Of a DNA stretch of 64,000 bases, positions 16,483-23,769 are shown piece by piece; positions within the stretch are counted from its first letter, which is position 1; each line of letters starts with the position of its first letter. The notes beneath the pieces are model-generated. The model was not told the origin of the DNA and ran no database searches. It worked only from the letters and a program-made list of their open reading frames with translations. A program made the translations under genes and the position numbers. This stretch comes from Sphaerisporangium sp. TRM90804. GTDB lineage: Bacteria > Actinomycetota > Actinomycetes > Streptosporangiales > Streptosporangiaceae. The stretch covers positions 124,001 through 188,000 of the forward strand of contig NZ_JARWAC010000009.1 in the NCBI RefSeq assembly GCF_029846175.1. The letters are read 5' to 3'.

Positions 16483-16722
16483 TCAGTCTTCGTCTGCTGC
16501 GGATCGGATGAGGTCTTGGCCTCCGCATGCGAGGTATGTGAACGGCAGCAGGGAGCGGCCGAAAATGAACGGCAAAATGAACATCCGAACCGGACACGGC
16601 ACACGGACATCCCCGTTCGGCCGGATGTCCTTGATTGCGTTCGTCAAACGTTCGTTAGATGAACATCCGGCTACGGCTACGGCTCCGGAAGATCGTCTTG
16701 TTGTCGGCAGCGAGGACGTCAA
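16483..16722 (-). pseudogene. probable 3' remnant of the Tn3-family transposase
   Basis: Minus-strand frame ending SAADED-stop three bases inside the conserved left end, where a Tn3-type transposase gene should finish. The last residues (LACGGQDLIRSAADED) loosely resemble the GGLRPLRDPDA..DED ending of such transposases. Upstream the frame is degenerate and of lower GC. Position is the main argument; the sequence match is weak. Confidence 0.4.
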
Positions 16723-16770
16723 TGGGCGCGGTCGGTTGACGTCGGTGGAGCGGTAGCGAAAACGAACGTG

Positions 16771-16866
16771 TCACCAGCCCAAGTGCGCCACCGCGATCGC
16801 CAGCAACATCACGCCCCGGGCCAGGTCCGGCGCCAGGGATCGGCTGGTCACCGTCGTGACGGTCAT
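16771..16866 (-). pseudogene. truncated DUF418-like membrane protein (first 31 codons)
   Basis: Starts five bases after the ABC permease stop and reads MTVTTVTSRSLAPDLARGVM then MLLAIAVAHLGW-stop. The RSLAPDLARGVMLL stretch is the conserved opening of DUF418 family membrane proteins, which normally have several hundred residues. It is cut off here, marking the left boundary of the captured cargo. Confidence 0.6.
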
Positions 16867-16871
16867 GGCCT

Positions 16872-17705
16872 TCACCCGGTCCGCTGCAGGGCACGCTCAC
16901 GGCGTGCCGCCACCGTCGAGCCGGATTCTCCGCGTGCCATCCGCCGCAGCACGACCGGCGCCATGAGCAGGCCGAGCAGCGCCCAGGCGCCCAGCACTCC
17001 GGCGGTCTCCAGGTGTCGCCAGGACTCGCCGATCTCGACGACGACCGCCGCGTCCGGCAGCAGGGCCGACCGCATGCCGAGCCCCATCCAGTAGATGGGG
17101 AAGATCTGGGCGATCCACTGCAGCCACTCGGGCAGCACGGTGATCGGGTAGAAGATGCCGGAGATGCCGATCACAGCGAGGAACGGTAGCTGGACCAGTC
17201 CTTGGGCGCGGGCAGTGGTGAACATCGAGCCCAGGACCGCACCGATGGGCAGGGTCGCGACCAGGCCGAGCGCCAGTACCCAGGCCAGACCGGGCCAGGA
17301 CTGCGGGCCGATCCGCAGACCTTCGACGAGGAGTACGGCGGGCACGAGGAAGATCGCCAGGTCGGCGAGCAGGCCGCCGGACACCGTGATCACCTTGCCG
17401 ATCAGGTAGGCGGGCATCCCGTGCGGGGTCGCCTTGGCACGCAGCAGCGTGCCGTCCTCGCGGTCGGCGGTGAGCTGCTGGCTCATGCCGATCACGCCGG
17501 TCGCGGCGTTCATGCCGAGGATGCCGGGTAAGGCCACGGCACCGAGCAGGAGAGCGCCGACCGGCAGGTCCCGGATGAAGAACAGCGTGGCCACCATCAG
17601 GGCGGGCCACAGGAAGTGGGAGAACAGCTCGGCGCCGTTGGTGAACGACTGCCGCAGCTCGATCAGGCCCCGGGACCAGCCCGCGCGCAGTACGGTCGCG
17701 TTCAT
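16872..17705 (-). CDS. ABC-2 type transporter permease
   Basis: 277 residues with about six membrane segments (LFSHFLWPALMVATLFFI; VGALLLGAVALPGILGM; LLADLAIFLVPAVLLVEGL; LAWVLALGLVATLPIGAVLG; LVQLPFLAVIGISGIFYPIT; VLGAWALLGLLMAPVVL). LTADREDGTLLRAKATP and ISGIFYPITVLPEWLQWIAQ are typical of ABC-2 drug/antibiotic exporters. Starts within the ATPase gene end (4-bp overlap), so the two form one exporter. Transposon cargo. Substrate unknown; the DrrB-like family suggests a hydrophobic compound. Confidence 0.9.
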   Translation of the reverse strand: MNATVLRAGWSRGLIELRQSFTNGAELFSHFLWPALMVATLFFIRDLPVGALLLGAVALPGILGMNAATGVIGMSQQLTADREDGTLLRAKATPHGMPAYLIGKVITVSGGLLADLAIFLVPAVLLVEGLRIGPQSWPGLAWVLALGLVATLPIGAVLGSMFTTARAQGLVQLPFLAVIGISGIFYPITVLPEWLQWIAQIFPIYWMGLGMRSALLPDAAVVVEIGESWRHLETAGVLGAWALLGLLMAPVVLRRMARGESGSTVAARRERALQRTG

Positions 17706-18595
17706 CGGGCCACCTCCTCGGCCTCGCGCACCAGCGCCAGGTAGGTCTGCTCCAGCGAGGCCCGGTGGACCTCCAGCTCCCGGACGTCGTCGCCGTAGCG
17801 GGCGAACAGCTCGCGGGCGAACGTGGTCGAGTCGGGCGTCCGCTCGACGTACCGCCGCCCGTCGCGCACCCAGCGCACCTCGTCCTCGCCGACGATCCGC
17901 CGTGCCAGCTCGGCGGCGGTGCCGTCGGCGACGATCCGGCCGCCGTTCAGCACCAGAATGCGGTCGGCCAGCTTCTCGGCTTCGTCCAGGTCGTGGGTGG
18001 TGAGCAGGACGGTGGTCTCGCGGGCGTCGGCCAGGTCGCGTACGAGAGCGTGGAAGTCGGACCTGGCCTGCGGGTCGAAGCCGGTAGTCGGCTCATCGAG
18101 GAACAGCACCTCGGGGCGCCCCACGAGGCCGATCGCCACGTCTAGCCTGCGCCGCTGGCCGCCCGAGAGTGTCTTGAGCTTCTTGCCGGCGTGCTCGGTC
18201 AGGCCGACTCTCTCGATCAGCTCGTCGGGGTCCCAGGGCCGCGAGATCCCGGGGACGGCGTAGGGGGCGTAGTAGGTGCCGAGGTGGGCGAGGAACTCGC
18301 GTACCCGCCATTTGCCGTGGTCGCGCCAGGACTGCAGCACGATCCCGAGCCTGGCCCGCCACTGCTCGTCGCCATGCGCGGGATCGGCGCCGAGCACCGA
18401 GACCCGGCCCTGCGACCGGACGCGGAAGCCCTCCAGTATCTCGATCGTGGTGGTCTTGCCCGCGCCGTTCGGCCCCAGCAAGGCCAGAACCTCGCCGTGG
18501 CGGGCCTGGAACGTGACGTCGTGCAGGACGTCGAGCGAGCCGTAGCGCATGCGCAGCCCGTCGACGTCGAGCACGATACCGTTGCTCTTCGTCAT
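17702..18595 (-). CDS. ABC transporter ATP-binding protein (DrrA-like)
   Basis: 297 residues. Walker A GPNGAGKTTT (about 40-49), Q-loop IVLQSWRDHG, signature LSGGQRRRLDVA, Walker B VLFLDEPTTGFD, and switch His in LLTTHDLDEAEKLADR. The C-terminal 75 residues (EVRWVRDGRRYVERTPDSTT) are the extension seen in DrrA-type exporters. GAGAGG precedes the ATG. Pairs with the permease that overlaps its stop. It is the third gene of the cargo, 122 bases after the Clp_N gene on the same strand. Confidence 0.92.
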   Translation of the reverse strand: MTKSNGIVLDVDGLRMRYGSLDVLHDVTFQARHGEVLALLGPNGAGKTTTIEILEGFRVRSQGRVSVLGADPAHGDEQWRARLGIVLQSWRDHGKWRVREFLAHLGTYYAPYAVPGISRPWDPDELIERVGLTEHAGKKLKTLSGGQRRRLDVAIGLVGRPEVLFLDEPTTGFDPQARSDFHALVRDLADARETTVLLTTHDLDEAEKLADRILVLNGGRIVADGTAAELARRIVGEDEVRWVRDGRRYVERTPDSTTFARELFARYGDDVRELEVHRASLEQTYLALVREAEEVAR

Positions 18596-18717
18596 GAAAT
18601 GACCTCTCTTCGTGATCAGACGACCTCGTGCCGGAGCACATGCCGGCGCAAGCCCGGCACGAGGGCATGGCGCATCGCGGCCCGAACCGGGCCGGAGCGT
18701 GGGGACAGGGGTGCCGG

Positions 18718-19200
18718 CTACCAGCTTTCGCGCGCGAGCGTCTCCTCGACACGATCCATCAGGCCGGCCCGGTCGAGGCCGGCCAGGGCGAGCGCGCGCG
18801 GCACGGTACCGACGTCGGCGCTCAGGACGCCGAGCAGCAGATGGGCAGGACGCAGGTCCTTCTTGCCCTTTGCGGCGGCGAAGCCGCGTTCGAGCGCGAG
18901 CCGGGCGGAGGCGCCGGGCTTCGGATGATCCGTGGGGTCACGGAAGGGCTTCGGAAGGTCGTAGGCGGCGAGGGACACCCCGACCGCGTTGAGGCTGTGC
19001 TCGAACTCCCGGTCCAGCGCATCCCTGATCGCCTGCCGCCCGAACCCCGCCGCCGTCAGCACGCGGTGCGCGGCGGTGCCCTCGACGGCGGCGATGGCCA
19101 GCAGGAGGTGGTGGGCCTCGGTGGCGGCAGAGCCTTCCTCCCGCGCCTCGGCCGCTCCTCGCAAGACGATGTCGTTGATGTAGTGGTCGATCGTGCTCAC
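18718..19200 (-). CDS. Clp N-terminal (double-Clp repeat) domain protein
   Basis: 160 residues from the GTG at 19200, coupled to the HTH gene by a GTGA overlap. It carries two Clp_N repeats (SAATEAHHLLLAIAAVEGTA and DLRPAHLLLGVLSADVGTVP) but no AAA ATPase domain. Stand-alone Clp_N proteins are widespread in actinomycetes beside a small HTH gene; they probably bind peptides or act as adaptors, or sense damaged protein, but function is not settled. Transposon cargo. Confidence 0.88.
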   Translation of the reverse strand: MSTIDHYINDIVLRGAAEAREEGSAATEAHHLLLAIAAVEGTAAHRVLTAAGFGRQAIRDALDREFEHSLNAVGVSLAAYDLPKPFRDPTDHPKPGASARLALERGFAAAKGKKDLRPAHLLLGVLSADVGTVPRALALAGLDRAGLMDRVEETLARESW

Positions 19201-19430
19201 TGTCGTCTCCTCAGCGTCACGCCGGCGGCGATGAGTCGCTTGGCGTGCTTCTTGTGGACCGCCTGGCGGGTGACTCCGAGTGCCTCGGCGACCTCCGGCC
19301 AGCCCCACCCGGCGCGCATGGCCTGCTCCACGGCGGCGTCCTCGATCTGGTCGGCCAGGCGCCGCAGCGCCGCGACCGCCGCGAGCGCGTCGGCGGGATC
19401 CTGGGGTACGGGAGCGTCTTGTGCCGGCAT
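19197..19430 (-). CDS. small helix-turn-helix protein
   Basis: 77 residues. The HTH is AGWGWPEVAEALGVTRQAVHKKHAKRL (written here only as its span, residues 40-66): key parts WPEVAEALGVTRQAV and HKKHAKRL. Usual first gene of the HTH/Clp_N pair. Its ATG lies seven or eight bases from the predicted start of transcription, so translation may be leaderless. A 43-bp dyad covers its promoter, suggesting autoregulation. Confidence 0.88.
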   Translation of the reverse strand: MPAQDAPVPQDPADALAAVAALRRLADQIEDAAVEQAMRAGWGWPEVAEALGVTRQAVHKKHAKRLIAAGVTLRRRQ

Positions 19431-19434
19431 GCAG

Positions 19435-19477
19435 GCAACCTTAGTTGACTATTTTGAGAATAGTCAACTGTGGTTGC
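19435..19477 (-). promoter_or_regulatory. promoter of the HTH/Clp_N cargo embedded in a 43-bp dyad
   Basis: Inner palindrome AGTTGACTATT-N5-AATAGTCAACT (19443-19469) is perfect, and the outer arms GCAACC / GGTTGC extend it to 19435-19477. On the minus strand TTGACT (19467-19462) and TAAGGT (19443-19438) form -35 and -10 boxes 18 bases apart within the dyad. The ATG at 19430 is then close to the start of transcription. Confidence 0.7.
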
Positions 19478-19513
19478 TTGAGTGCCCGAGGCTCGGGGCA
19501 GGGCGCCCCGGGC

Positions 19514-20028
19514 CGTCCCCGGATGTCCAGGACCGGGCCGCCACCCACGCCACGAACTCGCCCTCGACCGAGGCGAAATCCTTCCACTGGTAGACCTGCC
19601 GGATTTCCTGCTGATGATCGAACGGCGTCGGCCTCCGCTCGGTGTACCGCTTCACCTGCGACGGGTCCTCAACCCCCAGCTGCTCAGCTACCCAGCACCA
19701 CCCCCGGCGCATCCAGGGGATCCTCAAGGAACGTCCCGAGCCACCGCACCGTCACGAACTGGAGGGCGAACCCCGGCCTCATGTGCTCGCCGCGCCGCCG
19801 TCCGACCAACGCCCGGTCCTCGTCATCGAGGAAGAACACCCGCTCCAGATCAGTCTGCGTCGTCGGCCCCGCGAACCGCCCGTACGCAGCCGCCTCATCA
19901 TCGGTCAGAAATCCACCATCGGCATACGCCGCAAAGTAGGACCGACCCACCGGTAACCGGGCCAGAGCCACCGAACCGTTACAAGATCCGTGCCGCCCGA
20001 CGCCACCCGCATCAGACTGGCCAGTCAC
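19514..20028 (-). pseudogene. tnpA: N-terminal fragment of Tn3-family transposase (DUF4158), frameshifted
   Basis: From a GTG at 20028 the frame reads into FLTDDEAAAYGRFAGPTT, LERVFFLDDEDRALVGRRRG and TVRWLGTFLEDPLD, the DUF4158 opening of Tn3-family transposases. Near 19690 the frame shifts, then continues as VAEQLGVEDPSQVKRYTERR and FVAWVAARSWTSGDGP. About 170 of roughly 1,000 expected residues survive. Transcribed leftward from the right inverted repeat, the normal place for tnpA. Confidence 0.85.
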
Positions 20029-20089
20029 GATTGGCAGCGCCCGCCCGGCTCCTTATCGTGGCTGGCCGCTTGGTTGCTGCTCAAGGGCC
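20001..20089 (-). repeat. right end: terminal inverted repeat (20052-20089) plus subterminal hairpin
   Basis: Inverted relative to the left end. The 38-bp repeat matches at 35 positions; its outermost bases are GGCC instead of GGGG. The conserved subterminal stretch runs to 20001. Confidence 0.85.
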
Positions 20090-20094
20090 GACTA
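20090..20094. repeat. right 5-bp target-site duplication GACTA
   Basis: Second copy of GACTA. On the minus strand its bases supply the TAG stop of the TetR gene, so the element landed at the very end of that gene. Confidence 0.85.
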
Positions 20095-20664
20095 ACCGCG
20101 ATCGGGCGCGATGCCGCGCAGGAACACCGCGCGCAACTCAGCGGCCGCCTCGGCCCAGCCGGGCACGTTCGACATCGGCTGCGCGAGCATCGCCCCGAAA
20201 CGCACGACGGTCCCCGCGTTCACATCCGCGCGGACCGAACCGTCCCGATGGCCGCGCTCGAGGATGGCGCCCATGGTTCGCTGCATGCGCGCGCGCAGCT
20301 CAGCGGACTCGGTGCCCTCGGTCATGGGCGCTCCGTGGAGCGGAAGCACCAGTTCGTCGCGGTGAACGAAGGACTGATGGAGGAACCGGCTGATCGAGTC
20401 GTGACCGGTGTCGCCGGATGCCAGCGCGTCCTCGGCCTCGGCCAAGATCAGACGATAGGCGCGGACCGCCATCGCCTCTAGCAGCGCCTCACGGTTCGGG
20501 TAGCGACGGTAGAGCGTCCCGATGCCGACTCCCGCCTCGGCGGCGATCTGCTCCAGGGGAACGAACTTCCCCTCGGCCAGCCCCGCACGCACAGCCGCGG
20601 CGATCAGACGTTCGGTGTTCTCCGCCGCGTCCTTCCGGGGCTTGCGCGTTCGCGTGGAGGCCAT
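20092..20664 (-). CDS. TetR/AcrR family transcriptional regulator
   Basis: 190 residues from the ATG at 20664 (an in-frame ATG at 20673 is possible). HTH: LIAAAVRAGLAEGKFVPLEQ, then IAAEAGVGIGTLYRRYPNREALLEAM. The C-terminal ligand domain is of the SBD type used by many actinobacterial repressors. The stop TAG lies in the GACTA duplication, so the gene is intact although the transposon abuts it. Before insertion it lay directly upstream of the palindrome at 16251 and the quinone oxidoreductase, its likely target. Confidence 0.88.
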   Translation of the reverse strand: MASTRTRKPRKDAAENTERLIAAAVRAGLAEGKFVPLEQIAAEAGVGIGTLYRRYPNREALLEAMAVRAYRLILAEAEDALASGDTGHDSISRFLHQSFVHRDELVLPLHGAPMTEGTESAELRARMQRTMGAILERGHRDGSVRADVNAGTVVRFGAMLAQPMSNVPGWAEAAAELRAVFLRGIAPDRG

Positions 20665-20700
20665 GAACAACACATCTTACGCGAGCGGGGTCAGCCCCCC

Positions 20701-20776
20701 TATTCCACCGCGCCCGCCGCCAGGCGGGCGGTGACCGCCTCTCGGCCGCAAGGCCGTGGGACGCCATGCTCGCGTG
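20701..20776 (-). pseudogene. duplicated 5' fragment of the alpha/beta hydrolase gene
   Basis: About 75 bases align with 14927-15002, the start of the intact hydrolase gene, at roughly 85 percent identity with a 2-base gap. It encodes the REAVTARLAAGAVE segment and then stops. It sits divergent from the MarR gene, which hints that a hydrolase once stood here under MarR control. Confidence 0.6.
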
Positions 20777-20793
20777 GACACGGGCGGGCGCAG

Positions 20794-20838
20794 ACCATCT
20801 GGTTGCGTGGCACAACCAGATGGTTGTATGGTCGAACC
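20794..20838. promoter_or_regulatory. MarR operator region
   Basis: ACCATCTGGTTG-N7-CAACCAGATGGT is a perfect 12-bp inverted repeat (20794-20824). A second palindrome, GGTT-N8-GAACC, runs to 20838 and touches the MarR ATG. Likely autoregulatory sites; they overlap what would be the promoter. Confidence 0.7.
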
Positions 20839-21267
20839 ATGTCGGGTGAGCGGGAACTCCAGGAAGCCGTGGCGCGCTTCGTGCGGGCTTTCGGCCTCCA
20901 CCAGCCGGACCGCACCCCCTGCGGGCAGCCCATCCCGGTGTCGGAGGCCCATGCCCTGGGCGAGCTGGCCAGGGACGGCGCGTTGCGGCAGAGCGAACTG
21001 GCGCATCGGCTCCGGCTGGAGAAGAGCACCACCAGCCGCCTGGTCACCCAGCTCATCAACCGCGGCTGGGCCGAGCGGACCCCGGCTCCGGGCGACGGGC
21101 GCGGCGTGCTCGTCCAGCTCACCCCCGCCGGGGTGGACGCCGCGGGCCGGCTGGCCGCGGCCCGGGCTGCCCGCTTCTCCGCCGTCCTGGACCGTGTCCC
21201 CCAGGGTGAACGCGCCTCCGTGCTCCGCGCCCTGACCATTCTCACGGAGGCCGTAGATGATCCGTAG
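20839..21267 (+). CDS. MarR family transcriptional regulator
   Basis: 142 residues from the ATG at 20839; the upstream extension crosses the operator and is rejected. Winged HTH: ALGELARDGALRQSELAHRL, LEKSTTSRLVTQLINRGWAE, with wing RTPAPGDGRGVLVQLTPAG. No good ribosome site; translation may be leaderless. The stop overlaps the next gene by 11 bases, so the anchored protein downstream is co-transcribed. Two palindromes upstream imply autorepression. Confidence 0.9.
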   Translation: MSGERELQEAVARFVRAFGLHQPDRTPCGQPIPVSEAHALGELARDGALRQSELAHRLRLEKSTTSRLVTQLINRGWAERTPAPGDGRGVLVQLTPAGVDAAGRLAAARAARFSAVLDRVPQGERASVLRALTILTEAVDDP

Positions 21268-21772
21268 AAATCGACGTGTCCAGGCGCTCGTCACCGCGCT
21301 GGCGCTCGTCGTCGTCGCCGCGGCCGCGTATGTGATCGCCGGCCAGGGCGAGCAGCGGGCGCGGGCCGACCGGCAGGCCGAGATCGCGGCCAAGGGCCGC
21401 CAGGTGATGCCGTTCGACCTGGAGCGCACCACGCACCGCTTCGCCAAGTCGGCCACCGGCGGGGTGCAGACGGTCTCCGCCGACGACCCGGGCGACGCCC
21501 GGCAGGTCAGGCTGATCCGCGAGCACCTGACCGAGGAGGCCGCGGGCTTCGGCAGGGGCGACTACGGCGACCCCGCCTCCATCCACGGCGGTGACATGCC
21601 CGGCCTGCGCGACCTCGAACACGGCCACGACCGGATCGCCATCCGCTACGCCCAGCTCCCCTCCGGCGCCCAGATCACCTACACCACCGCCGATCCGCTG
21701 CTGGTCACAGCCTTACACTCCTGGTTCGACGCGCAGGTGAGCGACCACGGGCAGCACGCCGAGCACGGCTGA
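21257..21772 (+). CDS. membrane-anchored or secreted hypothetical protein
   Basis: 171 residues. RRNRRVQALVTALALVVV then AAAAYVIAGQ is an N-terminal signal-anchor. The extracytoplasmic part has a conserved-looking core: MPFDLERTTHRFAKSATGG, DPASIHGGDMPGLRDLEHG and QITYTTADPLLVTALHSWF, ending in SDHGQHAEHG. Similar actinobacterial proteins are sometimes labelled aspartate carbamoyltransferase, but no such domain is visible. His-rich ends might bind metal. Coupled to MarR. Confidence 0.7.
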   Translation: MIRRNRRVQALVTALALVVVAAAAYVIAGQGEQRARADRQAEIAAKGRQVMPFDLERTTHRFAKSATGGVQTVSADDPGDARQVRLIREHLTEEAAGFGRGDYGDPASIHGGDMPGLRDLEHGHDRIAIRYAQLPSGAQITYTTADPLLVTALHSWFDAQVSDHGQHAEHG

Positions 21773-22006
21773 CCCCCCCGGGCCGGCTCCTCTCCGCCGC
21801 CCCGAGCATCCCCCATACGAGGAACCACCGTGGTATCGAGCCGGCGCGCCACGCCCGACGACGCCTCCACGTGCCCGGCGGCCGGTGTGACCGATCGAGT
21901 GTCACCGCCCGGCATCGGCCTGGCCCATCGATCAAGACGTCGATAGGGTCGGGCGAACGGCGGCCCGCCCGGCGGGCCGGGCCCGGCTCCCACCTCAGGA
22001 GACAGG

Positions 22007-22708
22007 TTGTCGATGCGTCTACATCCGGGCGAGAGCGAGGCCGCCGGCTGGCGGGCGGTGACCGTGCTCGACGCCGTCCGGCGACTGCGTGACGCCTCAC
22101 CCGGCGTCACCGGACGTCCGCGGGTGATCGCGATCGACGGCCGGGGCGGCGCCGGCAAGACCACCCTGGCCGAGCGGCTACGCCAGGCGGTGCCCGGCTC
22201 CGCCATCGTGCACACCGACGACCTCGCCTGGAACCACGCCTACTTCGACTGGGCCGCCGTGCTCGCCGAGAACGTCCTGCGGCCCCTGCACCGGGGCGAG
22301 GCGGTGGACTTCCGCCCCGATCCCTGGATCACCCACGACCGGCCCGGATCGATCACCATCCCCGCGGGCGCCGACTTCGTCTGGGTCGAGGGCACCGGCG
22401 TCATCCGCGAGGAGCTCGCCCCGTGGCTGGACGCCTCGGTGTGGATGCAGGGCGACCTCGACGAGCAGGAGCGCTTGCTGGCCGTCCGCGACGGCGACTC
22501 CCCCGAGCAGCGGGAGCACGTGGCGAACTGGCTGCTTGAGGAACTGCCGTTCCTGTCGCGGGAGCAGCCGTGGGCCCGAGCCACCATGATCGTCGCCGGC
22601 CCTCCGCCGATCGGCCACGACCCTGGAACCGGGTTGCTCGTCGCCCCGCCGACCAGCCCTTGGGCCGGCCCGCCCGCGGAAGGCGACGGTCAGGGCGACG
22701 CTCCGTAG
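22007..22708 (+). CDS. uridine kinase-like P-loop NTPase
   Basis: 233 residues from TTG 22007 (AGGAG five bases upstream); ATG 22013 is the alternative. Walker A is DGRGGAGKTTLAERL (about 45-59), followed by HTDDLAWNHAYFDW and VWVEGTGVIREELAPW, as in uridine/phosphoribulokinase-like small-molecule kinases of actinomycetes. Substrate unknown. Its 3' end overlaps the converging WYL gene by 19 bases. Confidence 0.75.
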   Translation: MSMRLHPGESEAAGWRAVTVLDAVRRLRDASPGVTGRPRVIAIDGRGGAGKTTLAERLRQAVPGSAIVHTDDLAWNHAYFDWAAVLAENVLRPLHRGEAVDFRPDPWITHDRPGSITIPAGADFVWVEGTGVIREELAPWLDASVWMQGDLDEQERLLAVRDGDSPEQREHVANWLLEELPFLSREQPWARATMIVAGPPPIGHDPGTGLLVAPPTSPWAGPPAEGDGQGDAP

Positions 22709-23664
22709 CGGGCGGCGATCGCGGTCGCGCGGTCGCGCAGGGAGTCGCGCAACCACTGCGGGGCCAGGGCTTCGGCGTTCGTGGCGAGCTGCCACAGCGC
22801 CCACTCGGCGTGCCTCGCATCCTGGAAAGTCACCTCCAGCCGCAGCCGGCCGTCCGGGCCGGCTTCCTCGGCGAGGACGGCCAGCGCGGTGCCCACCAGG
22901 TCCTCCCGCCGCACCGGGTCCACCAGCACCAGCACCGTGACCTGGTCGCCGCCGGCCCGGAACCGCGTGCCGCGTTCCTGCCAGGCCCGGTGCAGATCGA
23001 CCCGGTCCGGTCGCTGCGCGGGTTCGGCGAGCTTCTCGGCGGCCAGGATCCGGGACAGCCGGTAGGTGCGGTCCGCGCCCGACCTCGTGGCCAGCAGGTA
23101 GCCCCGCTCGCGTACGGTGACCAGGCCGATCGGGTCCACCGTGCGCCACCTGGGGGTCTGATCCGCGGCCGCGTAGTGGATGCTCAGCTTGTGCCCGGCG
23201 AACACCGCGCGCAGGACCTCGGCCACCATGGCGTCAGGCACCTCCTCGGCGACCAGCCGGCGTGACAGGAGGTCGGTCTCCGGGTCGATGAGCAGTCGAT
23301 CGGCCGCGCCGGCGGCGGTGTCCCGATAGCTCTCGGGGAGCGCGTCGACCACCTTGAGCATCGCCGAGGCGAGCGCCGAGCCGAGGCCGAACGCCTGCGC
23401 GCCGCGCCGCGATCCCGCGACCAGCAGGGCAAGGGCCTCGTCGTGGTTCAGCCCGGTGAGCTCGGTCCGGAAACCGGGCAGCAACGCGAACCCGCCGTGC
23501 CGGCCGCGTTCGGCGTAGACCGGGACGCCGGCCGCGGACAGCGCCTCGATGTCGCGCAGCACGGTGCGGGTGGACACCTCAAGCTCGCGGGCCAGCGCGG
23601 CCGCGGACAGCCGGCCGTACCGCCGCAGCAGCAGCACCAGCGAGACCAACCGGTCGGCACGCAC
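22690..23664 (-). CDS. HTH/WYL-domain transcriptional regulator
   Basis: 324 residues from the GTG at 23664, which has GAGG eight bases upstream; the ATG at 23688 would lie inside the operator palindrome. DeoR-like HTH (LVSLVLLLRRYGRLSAAALA, VSTRTVLRDIEALSAAGVPV), WYL domain (VDPIGLVTVRERGYLLATRS, TYRLSRILAAEKL) and a WCX-like C-terminus. Divergent from the RidA gene with an inverted repeat between, so it probably regulates RidA and itself. Confidence 0.9.
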   Translation of the reverse strand: MRADRLVSLVLLLRRYGRLSAAALARELEVSTRTVLRDIEALSAAGVPVYAERGRHGGFALLPGFRTELTGLNHDEALALLVAGSRRGAQAFGLGSALASAMLKVVDALPESYRDTAAGAADRLLIDPETDLLSRRLVAEEVPDAMVAEVLRAVFAGHKLSIHYAAADQTPRWRTVDPIGLVTVRERGYLLATRSGADRTYRLSRILAAEKLAEPAQRPDRVDLHRAWQERGTRFRAGGDQVTVLVLVDPVRREDLVGTALAVLAEEAGPDGRLRLEVTFQDARHAEWALWQLATNAEALAPQWLRDSLRDRATAIAARYGASP

Positions 23665-23685
23665 ACGGAGAGCCTCGCAGGAATA

Positions 23686-23704
23686 CACGACACAGGATGT
23701 CGTG
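23686..23704. promoter_or_regulatory. operator CACGACA-N5-TGTCGTG
   Basis: Perfect 7-5-7 inverted repeat in the divergent gap between the WYL regulator and the RidA gene. Confidence 0.65.
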
Positions 23705-23769
23705 ATTCGCGAGGAGGCTTACCGGCATCACGAAAGAGCCGGCGGCTACCGGGCCGATGGACGTACGTG

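Larger units (their letters stand above)
16392..20089. mobile_element. defective Tn3-family transposon carrying HTH/Clp_N/ABC cargo
   Basis: A 3,698-bp element bounded by 38-bp terminal inverted repeats (16392-16429 and 20052-20089, two outer and one inner mismatch) and flanked by GACTA duplications. Left repeat starts GGGGCTTGAG and ends ACGATAAG, the GGGG...TAAG pattern of Tn3-family ends. The transposase N-terminus lies inside the right end and a probable 3' remnant inside the left end. The middle of the transposase gene is replaced by about 2.7 kb of actinobacterial genes on the minus strand. No resolvase or res site was seen. It cannot move without a transposase supplied in trans. Confidence 0.88.
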
